A stretch of DNA of 64,000 nt from Thermoproteota archaeon (lineage in GTDB: Archaea; Korarchaeota; Korarchaeia; Korarchaeales; Korarchaeaceae): contig JARZZM010000017.1 in NCBI GenBank assembly GCA_030130125.1, positions 1-64,000 on the forward strand, read 5' to 3'. Below the pieces are notes generated by a model. That model was not told where the DNA came from, made no database searches, and saw nothing but the letters and a program-made list of their open reading frames with translations. This document shows positions 1-8,458 of this stretch, piece by piece. The position numbers and the translations under genes are program-made. How positions within the stretch are numbered: the first letter of the stretch is position 1; every line of letters begins with the position of its first letter.

Positions 1-1
1 T

Positions 2-565
2 CCTCCCAAACTGGAAAAGGCAGCTAAGAGGATAAAGTATAGGAGGATGTGGATAGGCGAATCATCTGATGGCCTAAGGGAGTTCAGGGGGACAATCATC
101 TCGTTCTCCGATACTGCGAGGGTGACTTGGCACTGTCCTAACTGCGGTGCGCGTGTAGAGTTTGAGTATGGTAGATTTCACTGTCCCAATTGCGGTGAGT
201 TGGAGAGGGCCACCCCTCTGCTCTATATCACATTCACAATAGATGATGGGACGGGAATAGCAAGGGTCGTGGCCTTCAGGGACAGAGCCGAGAGGATACT
301 GGGAATGAGCACTGAGGATGTGATAAAGGCAGCTGATGAGTTGGGGGAGCCCTCTCATTCCGTACCAACCGATAAAATAGCGAGAGAGATGATAGGTCGG
401 GAAGTGATAGTTAGGGGAAGGGCCACGTACTTGGAGAGCGGTGCCGTTAGGATGGTACTGGATGAGATGGAGTATGCTGACTCAGCTGAGGAGAGCAGGG
501 AACTAATTAGGGAGATAAGGAGCGTATGGCTCAGCGGTGAGGACATTGAGGATAGTCATGGATGA
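2..565 (+). CDS. RPA-like OB-fold zinc-ribbon protein, 5' end outside window
   Basis: Probable single-stranded-DNA-binding protein of the archaeal RPA family. It has a CPNC...CPNC zinc ribbon (from the ATG at 47, about residues 30-50) followed by an OB-fold-like stretch with DDGTG and VRGRA segments. The ATG at 47 directly abuts AGGAGG, too close to use it as a ribosome site, and the frame stays open to base 2. I therefore treat this as the C-terminal part of a longer gene; a start at 47 remains possible. The XPF gene overlaps its end by 29 bases, suggesting cotranscription. RPA is known to act with repair nucleases; the exact subfamily is not settled here. Confidence 0.6.
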   Translation, partial: PPKLEKAAKRIKYRRMWIGESSDGLREFRGTIISFSDTARVTWHCPNCGARVEFEYGRFHCPNCGELERATPLLYITFTIDDGTGIARVVAFRDRAERILGMSTEDVIKAADELGEPSHSVPTDKIAREMIGREVIVRGRATYLESGAVRMVLDEMEYADSAEESRELIREIRSVWLSGEDIEDSHG

Positions 566-1205
566 TAGAGAGCCAGAACTAATAGAGAAACTGCTTAGAA
601 AGCGAGGAGTAGTCGTTGAGAGGAGGAGAATAGAGGTATCGGATTATCTGATTGGTACCAACGTCTGCGTGGAAAGAAAATCACTGAACGATTTCATCAA
701 GTCCATCTACGACGGCAGGCTATTCGATCAGGTCGAGCAAATGAGAACTAACTGTGAGATCATCGTAATAGTCATAGAGGAGCCCTATTTCCATATCAGA
801 CGAAATGCCGTCCCTCATTACTTGGGGGCTCTCTCCTCCTTAGCCCTTAGAGGCGTCTCAGTCATCCACGTCACATCCCCCGAGGACACGGCTAGGTTTC
901 TGGCCTATTTATCTAGGAAGGTTGAGGGGGACAGACCCTCTATAATACCCATCAAAAGGAGGAGGAAGCCGAAGTCTTGGGAGGAGGCCTACTCGATCCT
1001 CGTGAGCTTTCCCTCTATAGGTCCTAAATCAGCCGAGAAGTTGTTAAACGAGTTTGGAACGCTAAGAGACGTTTTTAGTGCTGATTTCCATAGGTTGAGA
1101 AGGGTGGTGGGCGAGGCCAAGGCTAGGAAGCTCCAAGAGGTCCTGAACACGCCTTTTAAGCGGGTGAAAGAGGCGAAGTTGGAGGATGTGGGGGATCAGG
1201 GATAG
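537..1205 (+). CDS. XPF/ERCC4-family structure-specific endonuclease (short form)
   Basis: DNA repair nuclease that cuts branched DNA such as 3' flaps. The N-terminal ERCC4 nuclease domain shows the DDREP motif near residue 9 and the VERKSLNDF active-site motif near residues 46-54. A C-terminal tandem helix-hairpin-helix region (FPSIGPKSAEKLL) ends the protein. At 222 residues it matches the short crenarchaeal XPF that lacks the helicase half found in euryarchaeal Hef; such proteins usually need PCNA. The GTG at 537 is used here; the ATG at 558 would clip the first strand. Overlaps the upstream RPA-like gene and, convergently, the AsnRS gene by 10 bases. Confidence 0.88.
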   Translation: MRTLRIVMDDREPELIEKLLRKRGVVVERRRIEVSDYLIGTNVCVERKSLNDFIKSIYDGRLFDQVEQMRTNCEIIVIVIEEPYFHIRRNAVPHYLGALSSLALRGVSVIHVTSPEDTARFLAYLSRKVEGDRPSIIPIKRRRKPKSWEEAYSILVSFPSIGPKSAEKLLNEFGTLRDVFSADFHRLRRVVGEAKARKLQEVLNTPFKRVKEAKLEDVGDQG

Positions 1206-2494
1206 AGCCTTGTCGGAGTCCTCGGGAAGGGTATTGCATCCCTTATGTGCGGTAGGCCGGCTATCCACCTTATTGTCCTCTCTATTCCTAGGCCGAAGCC
1301 TGAGTGAGGTACGCTGCCGTACTTCCTGAGGTCTATGTACCACTTGTAGTCTGAAGGATTCAACCCCTCCTCTCTAATCCTCTTGAGGAGCTCTTCCTCT
1401 GATTCTATCCTCTGACCTCCTCCCACTATTTCACCTATTCCCTCTGGTGCCAATAGGTCAGCGCATAGGACCACTTCAGGCCTATCAGGATCTGGTTTGT
1501 GGTAGAAGGCCTTAGCCTGCTTCGGATAGTGGGTCACAAATACAGGTAGATCGAATTCTAGCGATATGGCTCTCTCCACCTCGGTCCCGAAATCCTCCCC
1601 CCATTCTATGGATGCGCCCTTTCTTTGGGCGATGTCCAATGCCTCATCGTACGTAATCCTCGGGAAGTTTCCTTCTAGAGACTCGAATCTCCTACCTAGG
1701 GCTTCTAGCACATGGCCAGCTCTCTCCACCACCTTCTGGGAGACATATTTGAGCAGTGATTCAACCACATCCATCATGTCATTGAGATCGGCCCAGGCCA
1801 TCTCCGCCTCGGCGTGCCAAAACTCGGTCAGATGCCTCCTAGTTCTGGACTTCTCCGCTCTGAAGCTGGGTTGCACCGTATACACATTCTCGAACGAGAA
1901 TATGGCGGCCTCTAGGTAGAATTGGGAGCTCTGGGTTAGATATGCCTTCCTGTTGAAGTAAGGGACCTCAAACAGTGTGGCCCCTCCCTCAACCGCAGCT
2001 CCCACGAAGGTCGGGCCCTCGACCCTGACGAAGCCATTGGTTATGAACCACTCCTCAACGGCCCTCATGACCTCCCTTCTGATCAGAAGGGCGTTCCTCA
2101 TTTTAGTAGTCCTGAGATGGAGGTGCCTGTTATCCAGCAGGAACTCCTCACCAGAGTCAGGTTTTATCGGGAAGTCGTGGGAGGAGCCGACTATCTTGAT
2201 GCTGGAGGCGAGAAGTTCGACTCCTGTAGGGGACCTCGGATCCCTCTTCACCCTGCCCTCTACAACCAAGGATGCCTCAATGCCCGCACTCCTGCAGCGC
2301 TCTAGATCGTCTTGCCCAACTTCTCCCTCTTTCACCACCACTTGGACAACACCCGTGGAGTCTCGAAGTCGTATAAACACCACGCCTCCCAACTCGCTCT
2401 TCCTGTACACCCAACCCGCTATCCTAACGCGTTCTCCCTCAGGAAGGTCCTGCAGCTCTCCTATGAAGTGAGTCCTTTCACCGAATTTCCACAT
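1196..2494 (-). CDS. asnS: Asparaginyl-tRNA synthetase
   Basis: Class IIb synthetase charging tRNA-Asn. An N-terminal OB-fold anticodon-binding domain (VRIAGWVYR) precedes the catalytic core. The core carries motif 2 (FRAEKSRTRRHLTEFWHAE) and motif 3 (GFGLGIERTIRWIAG) and ends in FPRTPTRLYP, typical of this subfamily. The FRAEKSRT signature favours AsnRS over AspRS. An ATG at 2494 with GAGGTG nine bases before it is preferred over the in-frame GTG at 2506. Its presence suggests direct Asn-tRNA formation, although some archaeal paralogues make asparagine itself. Divergent from the UbiD gene, sharing a TATA-like tract. Confidence 0.92.
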   Translation of the reverse strand: MWKFGERTHFIGELQDLPEGERVRIAGWVYRKSELGGVVFIRLRDSTGVVQVVVKEGEVGQDDLERCRSAGIEASLVVEGRVKRDPRSPTGVELLASSIKIVGSSHDFPIKPDSGEEFLLDNRHLHLRTTKMRNALLIRREVMRAVEEWFITNGFVRVEGPTFVGAAVEGGATLFEVPYFNRKAYLTQSSQFYLEAAIFSFENVYTVQPSFRAEKSRTRRHLTEFWHAEAEMAWADLNDMMDVVESLLKYVSQKVVERAGHVLEALGRRFESLEGNFPRITYDEALDIAQRKGASIEWGEDFGTEVERAISLEFDLPVFVTHYPKQAKAFYHKPDPDRPEVVLCADLLAPEGIGEIVGGGQRIESEEELLKRIREEGLNPSDYKWYIDLRKYGSVPHSGFGLGIERTIRWIAGLPHIRDAIPFPRTPTRLYP

Positions 2495-2526
2495 GGGGAA
2501 GGACACCTCGGTGGGAATCCGTAGTA

Positions 2527-2540
2527 GGGAATAAAAAGAT
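2527..2540. promoter_or_regulatory. TATA-like tract between divergent asnS and ubiD genes
   Basis: The AT tract AATAAAAAG (2530-2538) lies about 35 bases before each gene's preferred start (2494 minus, 2566 plus). This is the spacing expected for an archaeal TATA box plus a short leader in both directions. It also argues against the ATG at 2539 as the UbiD start, because that codon would sit on the promoter. Confidence 0.5.
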
Positions 2541-2565
2541 GTTAAGGTCAGTGGGGGGGAGGCTT

Positions 2566-3891
2566 ATGGATCTCAGGCTTGCCTTAAAAAGACTGAAGGA
2601 AAGAGATCTTCTGCACGTAATCGACAAGGAAACTTCCGTAGAGTATGAGATTGCGGCTCACCTGAAGAAATGGGATGGCAGGAAGGCGGTCCTCTTCAAA
2701 AATCCCCTGTTAATTGATGGAAGGAGGAGCGCTTTCCGGGTAGTGGGTGGTGTGGCGACGTCAAGGGAGACCCTCCTTACTTCCTTCAGTATCTCTGATA
2801 TGAGGGAGATGAGAAGTAGGATAAGGAGGGCCCTCAAGAATCCCATCCTACCAGTGGAAGGGGGTCCTGAATGGGTTAGGGCAGGTATAACCCTATCAGA
2901 GCTTCCCATACTGAAGCACTACATAGGTGAACCCGGTCCTTACATGACGGCGTCTATCGTCGTATTCAAGGACGAAGATGGTCTCTTCTCATCATCTTAC
3001 CACAGGATGATGCCTATCGGAGATAAAAAGCTCGTTTTAAGGGCTGTTGAGGGCAGAAAGCTCAGCAGAACCATAGAGAGATTTTCGGAGAAGGGTGAGG
3101 ACTTACCGGCGGCGATCTCCATTGGAAGCCCTCTTGAGGTAATGCTGGCCTCGGCGGTGCCAGCGGAGAGCATGGACAAGATAGCATTGGCTGGGGGGAT
3201 AGCTGGAGAGCCCGTAAGCATTTCCCAATGCGAAGGAGTTGAAGCGTGGGCCCCCTCCAGATCGGAGATAGTCATCTGTGGAAAGATTCTAGCCAAGGAG
3301 AGGGCCTTCGAAGGGCCCTTTTACGAGATATTGGGAAAGGACATCGTCAGGCAGCAGCCGGTCTTTGAAGTGGAGGAAATCTATGCGAGGCCTGATGGAT
3401 TTTACCAAGCGATACTCCCTGCTGGGAGTGAGCATCAGCTCCTGATGGGTCTTCCTGTGGAACCGCTCATCGAGGACAGGGTCTCCGAGGTGGCGGATGT
3501 GGTGGATGTAGCCATGACCCCCGGTGGGGCTGGATGGATCGAGGCTGTGATTTCCATAAGGAAGAGCTCTCCTGATCAGCCTGCCTTAGCGGGATTGATG
3601 GCCATTTCGGCTCATAAAAGCCTGAAGAGGGTCATCATAGTCGACGATGACGTGGATGTGTTGGACTATGTGGAGGTTATGAGGGCCGTGTTGCAGAGGG
3701 CGCACATACCCGACGACTTCAAGGTGATCTCAGGGATTAAGGGGTCCTCCTTGGATCACAGTAACCTGAGGGAGATCGAATTAGATGGTAAAAAGAGACT
3801 CATCAAGCTCCCTCAAGGCAAGATGATAATAGACGCCACTGTTAAGGGTCCGAAGGAGCTTACAGAGAGGCCTCGTAACCCATACCTTTAG
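2566..3891 (+). CDS. UbiD-family prenylated-FMN decarboxylase, probable anhydromevalonate phosphate decarboxylase
   Basis: UbiD-fold decarboxylase using prenylated FMN. Visible family features are EGPFYE around the catalytic Glu, a PAGSEHQLLMGLPVEP segment, and the late DDDVDVLDYVEVM motif. In archaea one UbiD member decarboxylates trans-anhydromevalonate 5-phosphate in the modified mevalonate route to isoprenoids; that role is inferred here, since UbiD substrates vary and no UbiX or mevalonate gene is adjacent. The ATG at 2566 is preferred because GGGGGGAGG precedes it and the ATG at 2539 overlaps the likely TATA box. That gives 441 residues, normal for the family. Confidence 0.8.
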   Translation: MDLRLALKRLKERDLLHVIDKETSVEYEIAAHLKKWDGRKAVLFKNPLLIDGRRSAFRVVGGVATSRETLLTSFSISDMREMRSRIRRALKNPILPVEGGPEWVRAGITLSELPILKHYIGEPGPYMTASIVVFKDEDGLFSSSYHRMMPIGDKKLVLRAVEGRKLSRTIERFSEKGEDLPAAISIGSPLEVMLASAVPAESMDKIALAGGIAGEPVSISQCEGVEAWAPSRSEIVICGKILAKERAFEGPFYEILGKDIVRQQPVFEVEEIYARPDGFYQAILPAGSEHQLLMGLPVEPLIEDRVSEVADVVDVAMTPGGAGWIEAVISIRKSSPDQPALAGLMAISAHKSLKRVIIVDDDVDVLDYVEVMRAVLQRAHIPDDFKVISGIKGSSLDHSNLREIELDGKKRLIKLPQGKMIIDATVKGPKELTERPRNPYL

Positions 3892-3953
3892 CCTCGAGAG
3901 CGAACAGTTTATTTACTCGATACCTAGATGCACAGGGAGGGAGGAAAGAGTAG

Positions 3954-5060
3954 GTGGCCGGATACAGGGCCATAACGGGAATGGTCAAGACTAACGTCCA
4001 CGACCATCACATGTACAAGATAAGGATGGGTGAGCTGGAGTCCCTACTCAGGGCTCTCGGTTACAGGATAGTGGAGAGAATAATTCAGGTGAGGCCGAAG
4101 GAGACCGTGGACTATGTATTCGGGAAGGGCAAGGTTGAGGAGATCCGTGAAAGGATCAAGAGGATAGATCCCGACGTATTCGTGATCTATAACACCCTAA
4201 CCAGCAAGCAGAAGTGGAACCTAGAGAGGAAACTGGGCGTTGAGGTCATAGACAGGTATGATGTCACCCTGATGATATTCAGAGAGGCCGCCAGTGACAT
4301 ACTATCGAAGCTCCAGATAGAGCTAGCCACCCTAGAGAAGGCATTCCCCTACGTAAAGCTGTCGGCTTCGATAAAGTACAAGAAGATGAGGGCAGGTTTC
4401 AGGGGAGGCGGTGAGTACGCCTACCACAAGCAGATCAGGGCCATACAGAAGAGGATGAAGATCTTGAGGAGGAAGATAGACAAGCTCAGCAGGCAGAAGG
4501 AGCTCGAAATAATGAAGAGGATCGAAGGAGGGGCGAGAATCGCGGTATTGACCGGCTACTACAACGCGGGGAAGACGAGTTTATTCAATGCTTTGACGGG
4601 GTTCGAGAAGCCTGTCAGCGATATGCCCTTCACCACCCTATCGTCCAAGTACGGGGGAATAGAGGGAGAGAATACATATTTAGTGGATACTATCGGGTTC
4701 GTTCTGGATCTGGACCCGCGACTGATAGCTTCCTTCCAGTTGAACCTTTTGGACATAACTCATTCCCACAGGCAGGTGCTGGTGGTGGACGTATCCGACA
4801 AGCTGGACCTCATGAGGGTCAAGCTAGCTGAGAGTCTGAAGATCTTATCTGAACTAGGTAAAGGAAGGGAGACTTTTGTGATAGCCGCTAACAAGGTGGA
4901 CAGGCTAGAGGACTACGAGTACGATGCGAGAGAGGAAGTCATCAGGGAAATGATAGGTGATGGAGTCCCCATAATTCCAGTATCGGCTAAGAGTGGGGAA
5001 GGACTCCGAGAACTCGTTAGAGCGATAGTCCGGGCCCCGGAGTTAGAGGTAGCGGAGTGA
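3954..5060 (+). CDS. hflX: HflX-family ribosome-associated GTPase
   Basis: GTPase that binds 50S subunits and can split stalled ribosomes. The N-terminal HflX domain includes the glycine-rich FRGGGE linker near residues 149-154, a coiled-coil helix pair (about 160-190), then the G domain. G1 is GYYNAGKTS (201-209), G3 is DTIG (245-248) and G4 is NKVD near 312. GTG start with a GGGAGGAAAG ribosome site just upstream. A TATA-like GTTTATTTA at 3907-3915 supports its own promoter. The T-rich run after the stop (5065-5090) may serve as terminator and as the promoter of the next gene. Confidence 0.92.
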   Translation: MAGYRAITGMVKTNVHDHHMYKIRMGELESLLRALGYRIVERIIQVRPKETVDYVFGKGKVEEIRERIKRIDPDVFVIYNTLTSKQKWNLERKLGVEVIDRYDVTLMIFREAASDILSKLQIELATLEKAFPYVKLSASIKYKKMRAGFRGGGEYAYHKQIRAIQKRMKILRRKIDKLSRQKELEIMKRIEGGARIAVLTGYYNAGKTSLFNALTGFEKPVSDMPFTTLSSKYGGIEGENTYLVDTIGFVLDLDPRLIASFQLNLLDITHSHRQVLVVDVSDKLDLMRVKLAESLKILSELGKGRETFVIAANKVDRLEDYEYDAREEVIREMIGDGVPIIPVSAKSGEGLRELVRAIVRAPELEVAE

Positions 5061-5105
5061 TTTCATTTTAGAAATATTTTTATTTTTGAAAGCATAGCCG
5101 CGTCG

Positions 5106-5663
5106 GTGGCTACCTTGGCGGTCCATGATGCGAGTAAGAGAATAGCCGCTGTATCGATGTTCGGAGCTTTGGGGAACGTGCTTGCCCTATTTTCGACGGT
5201 TTTAGGTAATTTACATCCTCAGATAGCGGTGGACTTATCGCATATCGCTACCGTATTTTCTGCCTATATGCTAGGCCCAGCTGAAGCTACCCTAGTGGGG
5301 GCAATAATCTCCCTAGTGCCCTTCATCAGATTCGGACTGCTAGGCGGGCTGGGACCTTTAGCTGGATCCCTGATGTTCCCGGGGAAGGCCTTGACTGGTC
5401 TGTTCACTGGACTACTAGCCAAGAAAACTAGTCACCCACTCCTAGCCCTAATGGTGGGGTATATCCCAGAGTCCCTCTTCACGTGGGCCAGCTTCAAGCT
5501 GTGGATCCCGGTGATAGCCCCCCAAGTATCGGGATGGATCACCGACGCGGTGATCTATGGGATTCTGATAAAGGCGTGGATAGAGATCCTACTCATCGGC
5601 GCCGCATCTGAGGTCCTGCTTCCCAGAGTAAAGGACATGATACCCTATGGACTTGTAGACTAG
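5106..5663 (+). CDS. ECF-type transporter substrate-binding (S) component, membrane protein
   Basis: Hydrophobic protein of 185 residues with five to six predicted membrane helices and a Gly/Pro-rich loop, the size and pattern of energy-coupling-factor S components that capture vitamins or metals. The substrate cannot be told from sequence. No EcfA/EcfT genes are nearby, so it would rely on a shared module. GTG start; the TATA-like tract at about 5072-5088 fits a leaderless message. Its last 75 bases overlap the end of the agmatinase gene on the other strand, a large overlap that is still consistent with both proteins ending normally. Confidence 0.65.
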   Translation: MATLAVHDASKRIAAVSMFGALGNVLALFSTVLGNLHPQIAVDLSHIATVFSAYMLGPAEATLVGAIISLVPFIRFGLLGGLGPLAGSLMFPGKALTGLFTGLLAKKTSHPLLALMVGYIPESLFTWASFKLWIPVIAPQVSGWITDAVIYGILIKAWIEILLIGAASEVLLPRVKDMIPYGLVD

Positions 5664-6503
5664 CCTAGCCACGGTGTAAGCATCGGACCTCATGCCCGGG
5701 CACGGGGAGAATTCTACGAAGTCCATCGCCACGACTTTCGCCCTCCTGAAGACCTTCCTGAGGACCATTACTACGTCTCTATAGCTCATCCCCCCGGGCT
5801 CGGGTGTTCCCAAGCACGGAAGTGCAGATGGGTCGAGCACATCCACATCCACGCTCAGATACACATTTTTCCCCTCTATTCCTCTGAGGAGTGCATCCAT
5901 AGCTTCACCATCACGAGCGAGTAGAGGGATTAGGGTGACATTGTCTAAGGAGTCTAGCTCCTCCCTCTCCTCCCATCCTAAGGTCCTTACCCCGTAAATG
6001 ATTACCTCCTCCACGAGCTCACTGATCCTCTTAGAGACTGTCGCGTGAGATATTCTTCGCCCCTCGTACTCGTCGTAAAAGTCTGCGTGAGCATCGAGTG
6101 TCATATAAACCTCAATCCTATCCTTCACCCCCTGTACGGCTCCTAAGCTCAGGGTGTGCTCCCCTCCCAGTAAAATAGGGACTTTCCCATCATCGATCAC
6201 CTTGCCTACCGCTAATCTAACCGTGCTCACCATGGATTCCGGGGTAGATTCCAGCACTGAGAGCTCTGGAATGGTATGCAGACCAGCTTCAGCCGGTATG
6301 CATCCTAGCTCCATGTCGTAAGGGTCCATATAGCGAGATGCCTCGATTATGGCTAGGGGTCCCGCTCTGGAACCGGGCATCCAAGATGAGGTTGCATCAT
6401 AAGGGACGCCCACTATAACATAACTAGAATCCTTGTAGCTCTCCTGAATTCCTAGGAAGCTATACGGGACAATACTACCCTCTAGACCGCTCAGGGAAAC
6501 CAC
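5589..6503 (-). CDS. speB: Agmatinase / ureohydrolase family enzyme
   Basis: Binuclear-manganese ureohydrolase, most likely hydrolysing agmatine to putrescine and urea. All metal-binding motifs are present in order: GGEH (113-116), DAHAD (137-141), SHATVSKR (152-159) and DVDVLDP (218-224). Length 304 is usual. Archaea of this type make agmatine with an arginine decarboxylase, so a polyamine role is expected, but guanidinobutyrase or formimidoylglutamase activity cannot be excluded. GTG start; the AT tract at 6528-6541 gives a near-leaderless message and is shared with the divergent small-protein gene. Confidence 0.85.
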   Translation of the reverse strand: MVSLSGLEGSIVPYSFLGIQESYKDSSYVIVGVPYDATSSWMPGSRAGPLAIIEASRYMDPYDMELGCIPAEAGLHTIPELSVLESTPESMVSTVRLAVGKVIDDGKVPILLGGEHTLSLGAVQGVKDRIEVYMTLDAHADFYDEYEGRRISHATVSKRISELVEEVIIYGVRTLGWEEREELDSLDNVTLIPLLARDGEAMDALLRGIEGKNVYLSVDVDVLDPSALPCLGTPEPGGMSYRDVVMVLRKVFRRAKVVAMDFVEFSPCPGMRSDAYTVARLVYKSIGYHVLYSGKQDLRCGADE

Positions 6504-6527
6504 CTGTCCGACAGGATAACTCTCGCA

Positions 6528-6541
6528 GTTATATTTTTAAA
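6528..6541. promoter_or_regulatory. Bidirectional TATA-like tract (speB / small protein)
   Basis: TATATTTTTAAAT sits about 30 bases before the agmatinase start on minus and about 65 bases before the small-protein start on plus. It reads as a plausible TATA box in both directions. Confidence 0.5.
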
Positions 6542-6601
6542 TGGACAGTAGCACGAGGGAGTAGACTGGCCCCATAACGGGCAGTGCGAGAGGTGAGCAA
6601 T

Positions 6602-6856
6602 ATGGTAACGAGAAGGGTTGGAGTTCCCATGACGGACCGGATACTTGAATTCCTTGAGGAGAAGAGGCCTGGACTCAAGGCCAATGTCTGGAAGATCTTT
6701 TACCCCATGAGAGACGAGCAGCCCATTGAGGTGAGCGTGAAGCCCGGTGCTCTTGCTGGGGAGACCCTCGAGCTCGAGTTCGAGGGCAAGAGGCTCATAG
6801 TAAAGGAGGAGGCCGTCGAGAGGAGGCCTGCTAGAGCCGGTGCAGGGGCTTACTGA
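6602..6856 (+). CDS. Small conserved-looking protein of unknown function (84 aa)
   Basis: Not recognised. The protein opens with an amphipathic helix containing DRILEFLEEKRPGLK, then a beta-rich middle (IEVSVKPGALAGETLELEFE) that could form a small barrel, and an Arg/Ala-rich tail ending GAGAY. The ATG at 6602 follows GAGGTGAG by four to five bases and is preferred over the GTG at 6584. It has its own TATA tract, a good ribosome site and a strong hairpin-T-run terminator, so it is a single-gene transcription unit likely expressed well. There are no cysteines and no membrane segment. Confidence 0.7.
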   Translation: MVTRRVGVPMTDRILEFLEEKRPGLKANVWKIFYPMRDEQPIEVSVKPGALAGETLELEFEGKRLIVKEEAVERRPARAGAGAY

Positions 6857-6892
6857 GCCCCTACAAATTCCTTATTTTAGGAGGGGCTTTTT
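6856..6892 (+). terminator. Hairpin plus T-run terminator after the small protein
   Basis: AGCCCCT (6856-6862) pairs with AGGGGCT (6882-6888), a seven-base-pair stem with a 19-base loop, followed by TTTTT (6888-6892). It starts at the stop codon of the small-protein gene. Confidence 0.65.
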
Positions 6893-6957
6893 CCGGCCGT
6901 TCTATGCTTAACAATGTTTATAGGGGTTTTCTTGTAAGAGTCCTTGGTGCCTGTTAG

Positions 6958-7227
6958 ATGGGCCTAGGTATCCCAATCATTATCCCAGTGTCCAAGCCGT
7001 CCAAAGGAGCGGCTGGTAAAACTGGTCTCTGGAGGGTCGAGAAGCCCGTAGTTGACGAAGATAAGTGCATAAAGTGCTGGCTGTGCTGGCTTTACTGCCC
7101 TGAGGATGTGATAACCGAGGGACCCAACGGGTTCCCACAAATAGACTATACTTTCTGTAAAGGATGCGGTGTCTGCGCTGACGTGTGCCCCACGAAGGCC
7201 ATACAAATGATCAAGGAGGAGGAGTGA
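6958..7227 (+). CDS. porD: 2-oxoacid:ferredoxin oxidoreductase, delta (ferredoxin-like) subunit
   Basis: Electron-transfer subunit with two [4Fe-4S] motifs: CIKCWLCWLYCP (about residues 39-50) and CKGCGVCADVCP (about 70-81). It passes electrons from the thiamine-diphosphate site to external ferredoxin. The A subunit gene starts two bases after its stop, so D-A-B form one operon. TATA-like GTTTATAG at 6916-6923 lies 35-42 bases before the ATG. Pyruvate is the default substrate guess; the delta subunit alone does not decide it. Confidence 0.9.
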   Translation: MGLGIPIIIPVSKPSKGAAGKTGLWRVEKPVVDEDKCIKCWLCWLYCPEDVITEGPNGFPQIDYTFCKGCGVCADVCPTKAIQMIKEEE

Positions 7228-7228
7228 T

Positions 7229-8458
7229 ATGGCGGTCGAGGGAACTTGGGAGATAATAACTGGTAACCAGGCCGCAGCCATAGCAGCTAAACTGGCTCGT
7301 GTTAAGGTCGTTCCAGCGTACCCCATTACCCCTCAGACCACCATAGTTGAGTACATAGCTTCATTTATAGAATCCGGCCACATGGATGCTGAGTACATAA
7401 GGGTTGAGAGCGAGCATAGTGCCATGGCCGCAGCCATAGGAGCGTCGGCGGCTGGGGTGAGGGCCTTCACGGCTACCGCCAGTCAAGGGTTACTGCTGAT
7501 GTCGGAGGTCCTCCACTGGGCAGCTGGCTCCAGGCTGCCGATAGGTATGGCCGTCGTCAACAGGGCGGTGGGTCCCCCTTGGAACATTCATGTCGATCAC
7601 CAAGACGCCATGTCCCAGAGGGATACCGGCTGGCTCCAAGTCTACATATCATCCAATCAGGAAGTGTTGGACACCATACTCATGATGTACAAGGTGGCTG
7701 AACATCCTGATGTTCTCCTGCCGTTCATGGTGTGTTTGGATGGGTTCGTGCTCAGTCACACCTACATGCCTGTCAATATCCCGAGGCAGGAGGATGTCGA
7801 TGAGTTTCTCCCAGAGTACAGCCCACCTCACTGGAAGTTGGATCCTGAGAATCCTATAACATTCGGCAATCTGGCGCTTCCTGAAGAGTATCAGGAGATG
7901 AGGTGGTCCATGGATCTCTCAATGAGGAGAGCCCTCGATCTCATCGAGGATGTCGCTGAAGAGTTCTTCCAGAAGTTCGGCAGGTACCACGGAGGGGTCA
8001 CTTGGAAGTACAAGGTGGAGGACGCCGACTACGTCGTAGTGACGGCTGGCACTATGGCCTCTGAGGCTGAAGTGGCGGTGGACGAGCTCAGGGAGGAGGG
8101 AATGAGAGTCGGCCTCCTGAAGGTAAGGGCGTTCAGGCCGTTCCCTCACAGAGACGTGGCTGAGGTTCTGCAGGACAGGAAGGGAGTGATCATCATAGAC
8201 AGGAGCATCGCCTTCAGCTCTGGCGGTCCCATTGGGATAGAGGTAAGATCTTCGCTCTACAACATATCTGGCAGCCCTCCGGTAGTCAACTACGTTACGG
8301 GTTTAGGAGGCAGGGATGTAACTTACGAGGACATAGTTGAGATGACCAAGGATGGGATCGGGAGGATAACCTCCGATCGGCTGAGGAGACCCTACTACTG
8401 GTACAAGCTCAAGCCGGAGTATGAGAAGATAGAACTCTCGGAGGAGGTGAGGTTATGA
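7229..8458 (+). CDS. porA: 2-oxoacid:ferredoxin oxidoreductase, alpha subunit
   Basis: Alpha subunit of the four-subunit-type enzyme that oxidatively decarboxylates pyruvate or a related 2-oxoacid to acyl-CoA. Recognisable features are PAYPITPQT near residue 30, RVESEHSAMAAAIGAS in the pyrimidine-binding domain, TATASQGLLLM, and the C-terminal domain with VVVTAGTMASEAE. Length 409 is normal. It lies between porD (2-base gap) and porB (4-base ATGA overlap). No gamma subunit gene is next to it, which is unusual for this arrangement. Confidence 0.92.
   Translation: MAVEGTWEIITGNQAAAIAAKLARVKVVPAYPITPQTTIVEYIASFIESGHMDAEYIRVESEHSAMAAAIGASAAGVRAFTATASQGLLLMSEVLHWAAGSRLPIGMAVVNRAVGPPWNIHVDHQDAMSQRDTGWLQVYISSNQEVLDTILMMYKVAEHPDVLLPFMVCLDGFVLSHTYMPVNIPRQEDVDEFLPEYSPPHWKLDPENPITFGNLALPEEYQEMRWSMDLSMRRALDLIEDVAEEFFQKFGRYHGGVTWKYKVEDADYVVVTAGTMASEAEVAVDELREEGMRVGLLKVRAFRPFPHRDVAEVLQDRKGVIIIDRSIAFSSGGPIGIEVRSSLYNISGSPPVVNYVTGLGGRDVTYEDIVEMTKDGIGRITSDRLRRPYYWYKLKPEYEKIELSEEVRL

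Noticed and set aside
6584-6601. GTG 6584 as start of the small protein
   Set aside because: It lacks a ribosome site, while GAGGTGAG sits correctly before ATG 6602.
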